7,843 nt of DNA, from positions 1 through 7,843 of the forward strand of contig DEHC01000089.1 in the NCBI GenBank assembly GCA_002351705.1, written 5' to 3'. Every line of letters begins with the position of its first letter. Position 1 is the first letter of the stretch. A program made the translations under genes and the position numbers. The stretch comes from Gammaproteobacteria bacterium UBA2810 (GTDB lineage Bacteria > Pseudomonadota > Gammaproteobacteria > Enterobacterales > Succinivibrionaceae). This document shows positions 1 to 4,999 of this stretch, piece by piece. The notes under the pieces are model-generated. The model worked only from the letters and a program-made list of their open reading frames with translations. It made no database searches and was not told the origin of the DNA.

Positions 1-2
1 TT

Positions 3-164
3 GAACTGGGAAGTTTGAGTAAAGAAGGCAAGCTGGAAATGCTGAAAGGAGAACTTTCCGGATATGCAAGCGTACGTATTGATAAGAAAAACAGGCTTAT
101 TTTTAAGGATTCAGAAGGCAGGATCACAATATTTGCCTGCGGGAACCATTACTCAGATCATTAA
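3..164 (+). CDS. Txe/YoeB-family mRNA interferase toxin, C-terminal part (5' truncated by window edge)
   Basis: An open frame runs in from the left edge and ends at TAA 162-164, giving about 53 residues. It contains KLEMLKGELSGYASVRI, then NRLIFKD and a terminal ACGNHYSDH. This follows the C-terminal half of E. coli YoeB (GKPEPLKHNLSGFWSRRI, HRLVY, CRYHY). The three YoeB catalytic residues have counterparts: Glu of KLE (36-38), Arg of NRL, and His of NHY. In this family the toxin cleaves mRNA on translating ribosomes and is neutralised by a YefM/Phd-type antitoxin, normally encoded just upstream and so outside this window. The visible part has no frameshift. The protein runs three residues (SDH) past the His-Tyr that ends E. 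coli YoeB. Family assignment is confident; whether the missing half is intact cannot be seen. Confidence 0.85.
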   Translation, partial: ELGSLSKEGKLEMLKGELSGYASVRIDKKNRLIFKDSEGRITIFACGNHYSDH

Positions 165-397
165 ATCGTGCAATCAGACTTATAGTTGGTACTGATTCGT
201 CTGTCATCATGCTTTTGGCGGCCTTCTTCATTATGCTGGCATAAGGCATTTTGTTTTTTTTGAAGAGCCACCTCGAGGATGCCCAGATAATTTCTTTTTT
301 GCGTTTTTTGTGATGAAAGGTCAGTTTTGCAGGACTCATTTCTGATTAAATTACTGCTCGTAGGGTTTGTTAGTCATAACGTTTGAGGTTTCAGTTA
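165..397. other. AT-rich intergenic stretch between the toxin gene and the secreted-protein gene
   Basis: This 233-base stretch is clearly more AT-rich than the genes to its right and holds several T-runs. It contains no recognisable RNA gene and no canonical terminator for the toxin. A weak inverted pair AATCAG/CTGATT sits near 170-195 without a following T-tract. A promoter for the downstream gene must lie here or at its right end, but no convincing -35/-10 pair is visible. Confidence 0.5.
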
Positions 398-862
398 ATG
401 TTCAAGAAATTAGCATGCGCTGCCGCAGTTGTCGGCGCCGTTGTTACCGTCGGAATGGGTGTTGCCGTAGCTGCTGATGATGCAGGCGGAGTAAGCGTAT
501 TCGGCAAGGCAATTTATCTCCGTGGCGAGATGGATGACTGCCCTTGGGACAAGCTCACCGACAAGTGCATGATTAAGAAGGTTGGTGAGAAGGTTTACAT
601 GGCTACCGCTGAGCTGAAGGTAGACTGGGCTCCGTACAAGTTCAAGTTCGGTGATGCTTCCTGGACTGCAGGCACCAACTTCGGCTACGCTTCCGAGTCC
701 AAGCCCGGCATCTATGACTTCGCCAAGGGCACCCCGATCAAGCTGAATCCTAACGCTGTATTCGAGGAAGTTAAGGTTACTCCTCCCCATGACGGCAAGT
801 ATGACTTCTATCTTGATGCATCCGGTGACGGCCCGGTTGTATACATCAAGGAGCATAAGTAA
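398..862 (+). CDS. small secreted protein with a pullulanase N-terminal-like (starch-associated beta-sandwich) domain
   Basis: The protein has 154 residues. ATG 398 is chosen over an upstream TTG at 383 because TGAGG at 384-388 lies nine bases before the ATG and because residues 1-26 then form a classic Sec signal peptide: MFKK, a hydrophobic core, and cleavage near AVA-A at 25-26. Cys7 lacks a proper lipobox and lies too near the N-terminus for a lipoprotein. The mature part resembles the N-terminal domains of bacterial pullulanases: IYLRGEMDD (39-47), VYMATAEL (66-73), YKFKFGDASW (80-89), TNFGYA (93-98) and a closing KYDFYLDAS (134-142). That pattern fits an Ig-like, carbohydrate-associated fold. 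Cys48 and Cys57 flank a short loop and could form a disulfide in the periplasm. No catalytic domain is attached, so a binding or accessory role in glucan use is inferred, not shown. It is monocistronic with its own terminator. Confidence 0.75.
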   Translation: MFKKLACAAAVVGAVVTVGMGVAVAADDAGGVSVFGKAIYLRGEMDDCPWDKLTDKCMIKKVGEKVYMATAELKVDWAPYKFKFGDASWTAGTNFGYASESKPGIYDFAKGTPIKLNPNAVFEEVKVTPPHDGKYDFYLDASGDGPVVYIKEHK

Positions 863-887
863 TTCATAGGCCTCAGGCCTCTGAATT
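861..887 (+). repeat. near-perfect palindrome overlapping the stop codon of the secreted-protein gene
   Basis: AATTCATAGGCC (861-872) pairs with GGCCTCTGAATT (876-887), with one mismatch (T867/C881) around a three-base centre. It begins inside the TAA stop and lies directly ahead of the terminator at 896-924, so the mRNA would end in two stacked hairpins. A likely role is protecting the 3' end from exonucleases; this is inference. Confidence 0.6.
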
Positions 888-895
888 CTGATGGG

Positions 896-924
896 ATCCC
901 CGGCACTGTCCGGGGATTTTTTTT
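896..924 (+). terminator. Rho-independent terminator of the secreted-protein gene
   Basis: ATCCCCGG (896-903) and CCGGGGAT (910-917) form a perfect 8-bp stem with a 6-base loop, followed by a run of T through 924. The T-run exists only in the plus direction, so it serves the 398-862 gene and not the convergent xerD. Confidence 0.93.
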
Positions 925-948
925 GCCTGCCTGAAATGAAGAGGATCT

Positions 949-979
949 GCCTGCCGCGCGGGGCAGTGCAGCGGCAGGC
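949..979 (-). terminator. GC-rich stem-loop at the xerD 3' end (possible terminator)
   Basis: GCCTGCCG (949-956) pairs perfectly with CGGCAGGC (972-979), with a 15-base loop, and sits immediately after the xerD stop on the minus strand. There is no T-tract after it in that direction, so it is not a canonical intrinsic terminator. It may be a 3'-end stabiliser or a Rho-dependent or convergent-transcription pause element. Confidence 0.35.
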
Positions 980-1984
980 TCAGGAGTCCTCCTCTTCCTT
1001 TCCCTCTCTCTCCTGTCTCCGGCGCTCCCTCTCGCGCTCCTTTCCGAAGAAGTCCTCCCTCGGGTGCCCGCTTTCGAATATCGCCCTGAGCCTTGCGTTC
1101 GCAACCTCGGTGTAGATCTGGGTCGTCGAGAGCGAGGCGTGGCCGAGCATCGCCTGCACGGCCCTGATGTCTGCCCCGTGGTTCAGGAGATGGGTCGCGA
1201 AGGCGTGCCGGAGCGTATGCGGTGAGAGGTGGGCAGTGATCCCGGCGCGCTCCGCGTAGATCTTGATCCTGTACCAGAAAGTCTGCCTGGTCATCTCCTT
1301 CCTGAACTTCGAGAGAAAGAGGAACTCCGAGCGTCCCAGGGGATCGAAGTACGGCCTGGCAACGGCGCGGTAGCTCTTCAGCAGTGCAATTGCTGCCTCG
1401 CCGATGGGGACTATCCTCTCCTTGTTCCCCTTGCCGATGACGCGGACGAGTCCCTGCGTGAGATCGACATTGCTCCAGGTGAGGCTGATGAGCTCGCTCA
1501 CGCGGAGCCCTGATGAGTAGAGGACCTCGAGCATGGCGCGGTCGCGGAGCTCCACGGGATCCTTGGTGTCAGGCGCGTCAAGGAGCCTTTCGACATCATC
1601 CTCGCTGAGGTCGGAGGGGAGCCTCCTTGGCCTCCTGATGCTCTTAACCGTGTCGGCGGGGTTTCTGTCGGTGTAGCCGTGGGACTTCCGGAACTTGCAG
1701 AAGCTCCTTATCGCCGAGACGGTCCGCATGGTCGACGTGACGCTGAACTGAGCCTTCTGCCGCTCGTCAAGGTAGCCGAGGATGCTCTCCTCTGTCATGG
1801 TCTCAAGGGTGAGCGGCGGGTTCTGCGCCGCAAGGTAGTCGGCGAAGAACAGGAGATCCGAGAGGTAGGATGACACGCTGTTCTCTGAGAGCTGCTCGGC
1901 GAGGAGCTTCTCCTCGGCGTAGCGCCGGAGGACGGGATCCGTGATGTCCTCGATAACCACATGTCCTTTCCGGGTCTTGCTCAT
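980..1984 (-). CDS. xerD: site-specific tyrosine recombinase XerD
   Basis: This recombinase acts with XerC at the dif site to resolve chromosome dimers under FtsK control. The chosen start (ATG 1984) gives 334 residues; the frame stays open back to 2038, but AGAGG lies seven bases before 1984 and the candidate promoter lies between the two. The N-terminal SAM-like core-binding domain covers about 15-110 and the catalytic domain about 120-305. All catalytic residues are visible: Arg161 (SGLRVSE), Lys185 (GKGNKER), His256 and Arg259 (HTLRH), His282 (LGHASLSTTQ) and the nucleophile Tyr291 (QIYTEV). LPSDLSEDDVERLLDAP and LSPHTLRHAFATHLLNHG mark XerD rather than XerC. E. coli XerD (298 residues) ends near the HPR motif; here about 24 residues follow (311-334), almost all Glu, Arg and Lys. 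The gene stands alone, with no dsbC or recJ next to it. Confidence 0.93.
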   Translation of the reverse strand: MSKTRKGHVVIEDITDPVLRRYAEEKLLAEQLSENSVSSYLSDLLFFADYLAAQNPPLTLETMTEESILGYLDERQKAQFSVTSTMRTVSAIRSFCKFRKSHGYTDRNPADTVKSIRRPRRLPSDLSEDDVERLLDAPDTKDPVELRDRAMLEVLYSSGLRVSELISLTWSNVDLTQGLVRVIGKGNKERIVPIGEAAIALLKSYRAVARPYFDPLGRSEFLFLSKFRKEMTRQTFWYRIKIYAERAGITAHLSPHTLRHAFATHLLNHGADIRAVQAMLGHASLSTTQIYTEVANARLRAIFESGHPREDFFGKERERERRRQEREGKEEEDS

Positions 1985-2018
1985 GGGCGCCTCTGCTCTC
2001 AGACTTCTTATCCGGGCA

Positions 2019-2027
2019 ATTTTAGCA
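2019..2027 (-). promoter_or_regulatory. candidate xerD promoter (extended -10)
   Basis: On the minus strand TGC-TAAAAT (2027 to 2019) forms an extended -10 box about 35 bases upstream of ATG 1984. The -35 position is poor (TGAGCC), as is tolerated with an extended -10. The discriminator that follows (TGCCCGG) is GC-rich, and the block matches the aroQ promoter almost base for base. Confidence 0.5.
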
Positions 2028-2038
2028 CCCTGGCGCAT

Positions 2039-2215
2039 TGCGGCTCAGCGCAGGTGATGCTTATCAGAAAGGAATTCGGAAAACTGCCTGCTGACGACTG
2101 CGGGCAAAGATACAACGAGGAGATGAATATGCCCCGTATCCTATCACCGTGACGTCCGGCTGTCGAGGAGTTTTGCGCTAATTCCATATAACGCGGGAAT
2201 TTCTGAGAACAGAGA
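2039..2215. other. gene-free spacer between xerD and the accC terminator
   Basis: No convincing coding frame, tRNA or repeat family is visible. The only structure noted is a small inverted pair, AATTCC (2180-2185) and GGAATT (2196-2201). An open plus frame at 1961-2152 lacks a ribosome-binding site and recognisable protein features. Confidence 0.5.
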
Positions 2216-2240
2216 CGGAAAAGGCCCCTTGCGGGGCCTT
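2216..2240 (-). terminator. Rho-independent terminator after accC
   Basis: Read on the minus strand, AAGGCCCC and GGGGCCTT (2240-2233 and 2228-2221) form a perfect 8-bp stem with a 4-base GCAA loop, followed by TTT. Counting the stem's own Ts this makes five. It lies 20 bases past the accC stop and isolates xerD from the acc operon. Confidence 0.92.
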
Positions 2241-2260
2241 AAGTGCGGCAGGGCTCTCCC

Positions 2261-3613
2261 TTAGTCAGGGATGCCCAGCTTGTTGCCGAGATAGTGGATG
2301 TTCTCCCCGCCCTTGACGAAGACCGGATCCTGCATGAGCTCCTTGAGGAGCGGGATGTTGGTCTTGATGCCGTCGATGACGAACTCGTCAAGCGCCTGGC
2401 GCATCCTTGCGATGGCGCAGGAGCGGTTCTCCGCGTGGCAGATGAGCTTCCCGATGAGGGAGTCATAGTAGGGCGGAACACGGTAGCCGTCGTAGATGTG
2501 GGAGTCCCAGCGCACGCCGAGCCCGCCGGGCGCGTGGAGCATCTTGATGAGGCCCGGGGCGGGCATGAAGGTATTGGGATCCTCCGCGTTGATACGGCAC
2601 TCGATGGCGTGGCCCCTTACCTTGATGTCGCTCTGCTTGAGGGTGAGCGGGTTGCCGTCAGCGATGAGAAGCTGCAGCTTCACGATGTCGACGCCGGTGA
2701 TGGCCTCGGAGATCGGGTGCTCTACCTGGACGCGGGTGTTCATCTCGATGAAGTAGAACCTTCCGTTCTCATAGAGGAACTCGAAGGTTCCGGCGCCGCG
2801 GTAGCCGGTCTCGACGCAGGCCTTCGCGCACCTGGCGCCGATGTCATCCCTCTGCTCCTCCGTGATGAACGGTGCGGGGGCCTCCTCGATGACCTTCTGG
2901 TGCCTTCTCTGCATGGAGCAGTCGCGCTCGGCGAGGTAGACCGCGTGGCCCATTCCGTCAGCCATGATCTGGAACTCAACGTGGCGGGGGTTCTCGAGGT
3001 ACTTCTCCATGTAGACCTCGCCGTTGCTGAAGAACTGCTCGGCCTCGCGGCTCGCGAGGTTGATGGCGTTCTGCAGGTCCTTCGGATCATAGACGACGTG
3101 CATGCCGCGTCCGCCGCCGCCGCCCGATGCCTTGATGATGACCGGGAAGCCGATCCTCTCGGCGATCTTTATGTTCTCCTGCTCGTCGGTGCCGACGGGG
3201 CCGTCAGAGCCCGGGACGGTCGGAACGCCGGAGTGCTTCATGGCCTTGATGGCGGAGACCTTGTCTCCCATCAGCCTGATGCTCTGCGAGGTCGGTCCGA
3301 CGAAGATGAAGCCGGAGCGCTCGACCTGCTCGGCGAAGTCGGCGTTCTCCGAGAGGAAGCCGTAGCCCGGGTGGATGGCCTGCGCGCCGGTGACCTCTGC
3401 GGCCGCGATGATTCTCGGGACGTTGAGGTAGGACTCCTTCGGGGTGGGGCCTCCGATGCAGATCGCCTCGTCGGCGAGCTTCACATGCTTGAGGTCGCGG
3501 TCAGCGGTCGAGTAGACCGCAACCGTCTTGATGCCCATCTCCTTGCAGGTCCGGAGGATGCGCAGCGCAATTTCGCCGCGGTTCGCGATGACCAGCTTTT
3601 CAATCTTGTTCAT
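2261..3613 (-). CDS. accC: acetyl-CoA carboxylase, biotin carboxylase subunit
   Basis: This enzyme carboxylates the biotin on AccB using ATP and bicarbonate, the first half-reaction of malonyl-CoA synthesis for fatty acids. It has 450 residues, against 449 in E. coli. It opens with KLVIANRGEIALRILR (biotin carboxylase N-domain, about 1-115). The ATP-grasp domain (about 116-330) carries the glycine-rich loop SGGGGGRGM (163-171), Lys161, His211 (RHVEFQ), Glu278, Glu290 and the catalytic NTRVQVEHP with Asn292 and Arg294. The C-terminal domain includes Arg340 (HAIECRINAEDP). ATG 3613 is preceded by TAAGGAGG at 3627-3620, an excellent ribosome-binding site that overlaps the accB stop. Only 11 bases separate it from accB, so the two are surely co-transcribed. 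In many relatives prmA follows accC; here a terminator follows. Confidence 0.98.
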   Translation of the reverse strand: MNKIEKLVIANRGEIALRILRTCKEMGIKTVAVYSTADRDLKHVKLADEAICIGGPTPKESYLNVPRIIAAAEVTGAQAIHPGYGFLSENADFAEQVERSGFIFVGPTSQSIRLMGDKVSAIKAMKHSGVPTVPGSDGPVGTDEQENIKIAERIGFPVIIKASGGGGGRGMHVVYDPKDLQNAINLASREAEQFFSNGEVYMEKYLENPRHVEFQIMADGMGHAVYLAERDCSMQRRHQKVIEEAPAPFITEEQRDDIGARCAKACVETGYRGAGTFEFLYENGRFYFIEMNTRVQVEHPISEAITGVDIVKLQLLIADGNPLTLKQSDIKVRGHAIECRINAEDPNTFMPAPGLIKMLHAPGGLGVRWDSHIYDGYRVPPYYDSLIGKLICHAENRSCAIARMRQALDEFVIDGIKTNIPLLKELMQDPVFVKGGENIHYLGNKLGIPD

Positions 3614-3619
3614 GCGCTT

Positions 3620-3626
3620 CCTCCTT
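3620..3626 (-). promoter_or_regulatory. accC ribosome-binding site overlapping the accB stop codon
   Basis: AAGGAGG (3626 to 3620) is a near-perfect Shine-Dalgarno six bases ahead of the accC ATG. It shares bases with the accB TAA (3627-3625). This arrangement favours coupled translation of carrier and carboxylase subunits. Confidence 0.85.
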
Positions 3627-4107
3627 ATTCAAGGACGAACAGCGGCTGGTCATACTCGACGATGTCACCGTTGGAGACGAGAACCTTCTTGATGGTGCCT
3701 GCCTTGTCGGCAGTGATCTGGTTCATCATCTTCATGGCCTCGACGATGCAGAGCGGATCTCCCTTGCTGATTGACTGGCCTTCCTCGACGAACGGCTTCT
3801 GGTCCGGGGCGGAGGAGCGGTAGAAGGTTCCGACCATGGGAGACTTGATGAGCTTCTCGTCAGGAACATTCGCCTCGTCTCCGGCTGCGGGAGCCTCCGC
3901 GGGAGCTGCGGCGGGCGCAGGGGCGGCTGCGGCAGCCGGAGCAGCGGCCTGAAGCGCTGCAGCGGGCGCGGTCACCATGACCGGCTGGGCTGCCGAGGCG
4001 CGGCTGATTCTTACGGACTCCTCGCCCTGGGTCAGCTCGATTTCGGACACGCTCGACTGCTCGATGATTTCGACGAGGCTTTTTATTTTCCGGATATCTA
4101 TTTCCAT
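3625..4107 (-). CDS. accB: acetyl-CoA carboxylase, biotin carboxyl carrier protein
   Basis: The carrier holds the biotin that AccC carboxylates and that AccAD uses to make malonyl-CoA. It has 160 residues (E. coli has 156). The N-terminal segment (1-35; MEIDIRKIKSLVEIIEQS) is the AccB signature that mediates oligomerisation. An Ala/Pro-rich flexible linker runs from about 47 to 75. The lipoyl/biotinyl domain covers about 84-160, with the thumb region TFYRSSAPDQKPFV, a family hallmark, and the biotinylation motif EAMKMMN with Lys126. The start is ATG 4107, preceded by GAGAGAGAA. The gene has a roughly 90-base leader with two possible hairpins, and a possible own promoter overlapping the end of aroQ. 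In E. coli accBC is autoregulated by AccB; whether this leader has that role is not known. Confidence 0.97.
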   Translation of the reverse strand: MEIDIRKIKSLVEIIEQSSVSEIELTQGEESVRISRASAAQPVMVTAPAAALQAAAPAAAAAPAPAAAPAEAPAAGDEANVPDEKLIKSPMVGTFYRSSAPDQKPFVEEGQSISKGDPLCIVEAMKMMNQITADKAGTIKKVLVSNGDIVEYDQPLFVLE

Positions 4108-4126
4108 ATTGTTCTCTCTCTAATCC

Positions 4127-4197
4127 CGGGCTTTGGTGGCCGCCCGAAAATGTCCCGCTGCCGGAAGTTCCGCTTGAGTTCTATCCCGTTGGCGGAA
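4127..4197 (-). promoter_or_regulatory. accB 5' leader with two predicted hairpins
   Basis: On the minus strand, TTCCGC (4197-4192) pairs with GCGGAA (4173-4168), and nearer the gene CGGGC (4146-4142) pairs with GCCCG (4131-4127). The second hairpin ends about 20 bases before the accB ATG, close to its ribosome-binding site. This is consistent with post-transcriptional control but is based only on visible complementarity. Confidence 0.35.
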
Positions 4198-4206
4198 GGA
4201 CCGGGG

Positions 4207-4212
4207 ATTTTA
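4207..4212 (-). promoter_or_regulatory. possible internal promoter for accBC (-10 box)
   Basis: TAAAAT on the minus strand (4212 to 4207) is followed by the GC-rich CCCCGG, as in the xerD and aroQ promoters. No good -35 is visible, and the box lies just past the aroQ stop. accBC could equally be read from the aroQ promoter, since no intrinsic terminator lies in the 139-base gap. Confidence 0.3.
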
Positions 4213-4246
4213 AAACTTGGGACGCTCCTGCGCCCCGTGCAAAAAC

Positions 4247-4708
4247 TTATTTCTTTCCGTCAGAGAGCAGCATGGCGGCGCGCCGGAGGGCGCACTCGTA
4301 GCCGAAGCTGCCGAAGCCGCAGATGACGCCCGCGGCCTTGTCGGAAAGATAGGAATGGTGCCTGAACTCCTCACGGGCGTGCACGTTCGAGATGTGCACC
4401 TCAAAAAAAGGAACGCTCACGCCGAGGAGGGCGTCGCGGATGGCGACGCTGGTGTGGGTGTATGCTCCGGCGTTGATGATGATGAAGCCGGCATTCCCCA
4501 TTGCCTCATGGATGCGGTCAACAAGCGCGCCCTCGCTGTTTGACTGGAAGAACTCCGTCCTGATGCCGAGGCTATCGCCTACATCCTTCAGGTGATCGCA
4601 GATAGACTTAAGCGTCTCGGAGCCGTAGATCCCGGGCTCCCTTTTCCCCAGGAGGTCGAGATTCGGCCCGTTGATGATGAGGACGCTCTGCTGTTTTGAC
4701 TCTGCCAT
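4247..4708 (-). CDS. aroQ: 3-dehydroquinate dehydratase, type II
   Basis: This cytoplasmic enzyme dehydrates 3-dehydroquinate to 3-dehydroshikimate in the shikimate pathway. It has 153 residues, usual for the dodecameric type II family and unrelated to E. coli AroD (type I). Visible motifs are NGPNLDLLGKREPGIYG (13-29) with Arg23 and catalytic Tyr28 on the mobile loop, INAGAYTHTS (78-87) with Asn79 and His85, EVHISNVHAREEFRHHS (103-119) with Glu103, His105 and Arg116, and GFGSFGYECALR near the end. ATG 4708 is chosen because GGAGG lies just upstream; the longer TTG frame to 4738 would start inside the -10 box. Two small variants are seen: Asp18 where NLNLLG is usual, and Ala80 where Pro is common. 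The gene lies ahead of accB and accC, an order frequent in gammaproteobacteria. Confidence 0.97.
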   Translation of the reverse strand: MAESKQQSVLIINGPNLDLLGKREPGIYGSETLKSICDHLKDVGDSLGIRTEFFQSNSEGALVDRIHEAMGNAGFIIINAGAYTHTSVAIRDALLGVSVPFFEVHISNVHAREEFRHHSYLSDKAAGVICGFGSFGYECALRRAAMLLSDGKK

Positions 4709-4737
4709 GCTGCCTCCAGAAAGACGGATATCCGGCA

Positions 4738-4766
4738 ATTTTACTCTATCATGAGGCTTTCATGAA
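4738..4766 (-). promoter_or_regulatory. candidate aroQ promoter with a TCATGA repeat pair
   Basis: On the minus strand the -10 is TAAAAT (4743 to 4738), 30 bases before the aroQ ATG. A weak -35 TTCATG (4766-4761) lies 17 bases away. Two palindromic TCATGA copies (4749-4754 and 4760-4765) fall in the spacer and on the -35, 11 bases apart from start to start, which would suit a dimeric repressor. No known operator is recognised. Confidence 0.45.
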
Positions 4767-4844
4767 ATACTGTGAGAGAGATATTGTTACTTGAAACATG
4801 CTTTTTTTTGCGGGAAAACGCGTGAAATCCGCAGAAAAAGGCCC

Positions 4845-4886
4845 GGAAAGCGCTCCTGAAGCGGCTTTCCTGCGGGGGAAGTTTTT
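4845..4886 (+). promoter_or_regulatory. overlapping alternative hairpins upstream of glyA
   Basis: GGAAAGCGCT (4845-4854) can pair with AGCGGCTTTCC (4860-4870) with one bulged base. Alternatively CTTTCC (4865-4870) can pair with GGGAAG (4876-4881), which is followed by TTTTT (4882-4886). The two structures share CTTTCC and exclude each other, as in an attenuator. They lie upstream of the best glyA promoter, so they would matter only to a longer transcript. On the minus strand the first hairpin is followed by GGGCCTTTTTC. Confidence 0.3.
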
Positions 4887-4896
4887 CTCGGCGAGG

Positions 4897-4926
4897 TTGC
4901 AATGAAAAGGCAGAATGGGGGATAAT
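4897..4926 (+). promoter_or_regulatory. candidate glyA promoter
   Basis: TTGCAA (4897-4902) and GATAAT (4921-4926) are separated by 18 bases. They are followed by TGCGGCG, a GC-rich discriminator. Predicted transcription starts near 4933, leaving a leader of about 67 bases. No PurR- or MetR-like operator and no glycine riboswitch is visible. Confidence 0.6.
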
Positions 4927-4999
4927 TGCGGCGTCTTTCTTTGTAAGTCGTACTTTTCGAGGTTCCGCATCCGCGGCACCGCAACATTGAGGAATTTCC

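Noticed and set aside
124..339. 71-residue minus-strand open frame, rich in Lys and Arg
   Set aside because: It overlaps the end of the toxin gene in antisense, has no recognisable motif, and its composition reflects the AT-rich intergenic DNA. No supporting ribosome-binding site was recognised.
1985..2038. Longer xerD start at 2038
   Set aside because: The added 18 residues would begin upstream of the candidate -10 and lack family similarity. AGAGG positions ATG 1984 well.
2243..3823. 526-residue plus-strand open frame opposite accC and accB
   Set aside because: It is the antisense shadow of strongly biased accC/accB codons, a common effect in GC-rich genes. Its translation has no family motif and is the low-information Val/Leu/Asp/Glu/Ala-rich type.
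4709..4738. Longer aroQ start (TTG at 4738)
   Set aside because: It would start within the predicted -10 region and add residues outside the family fold. GGAGG precedes ATG 4708.
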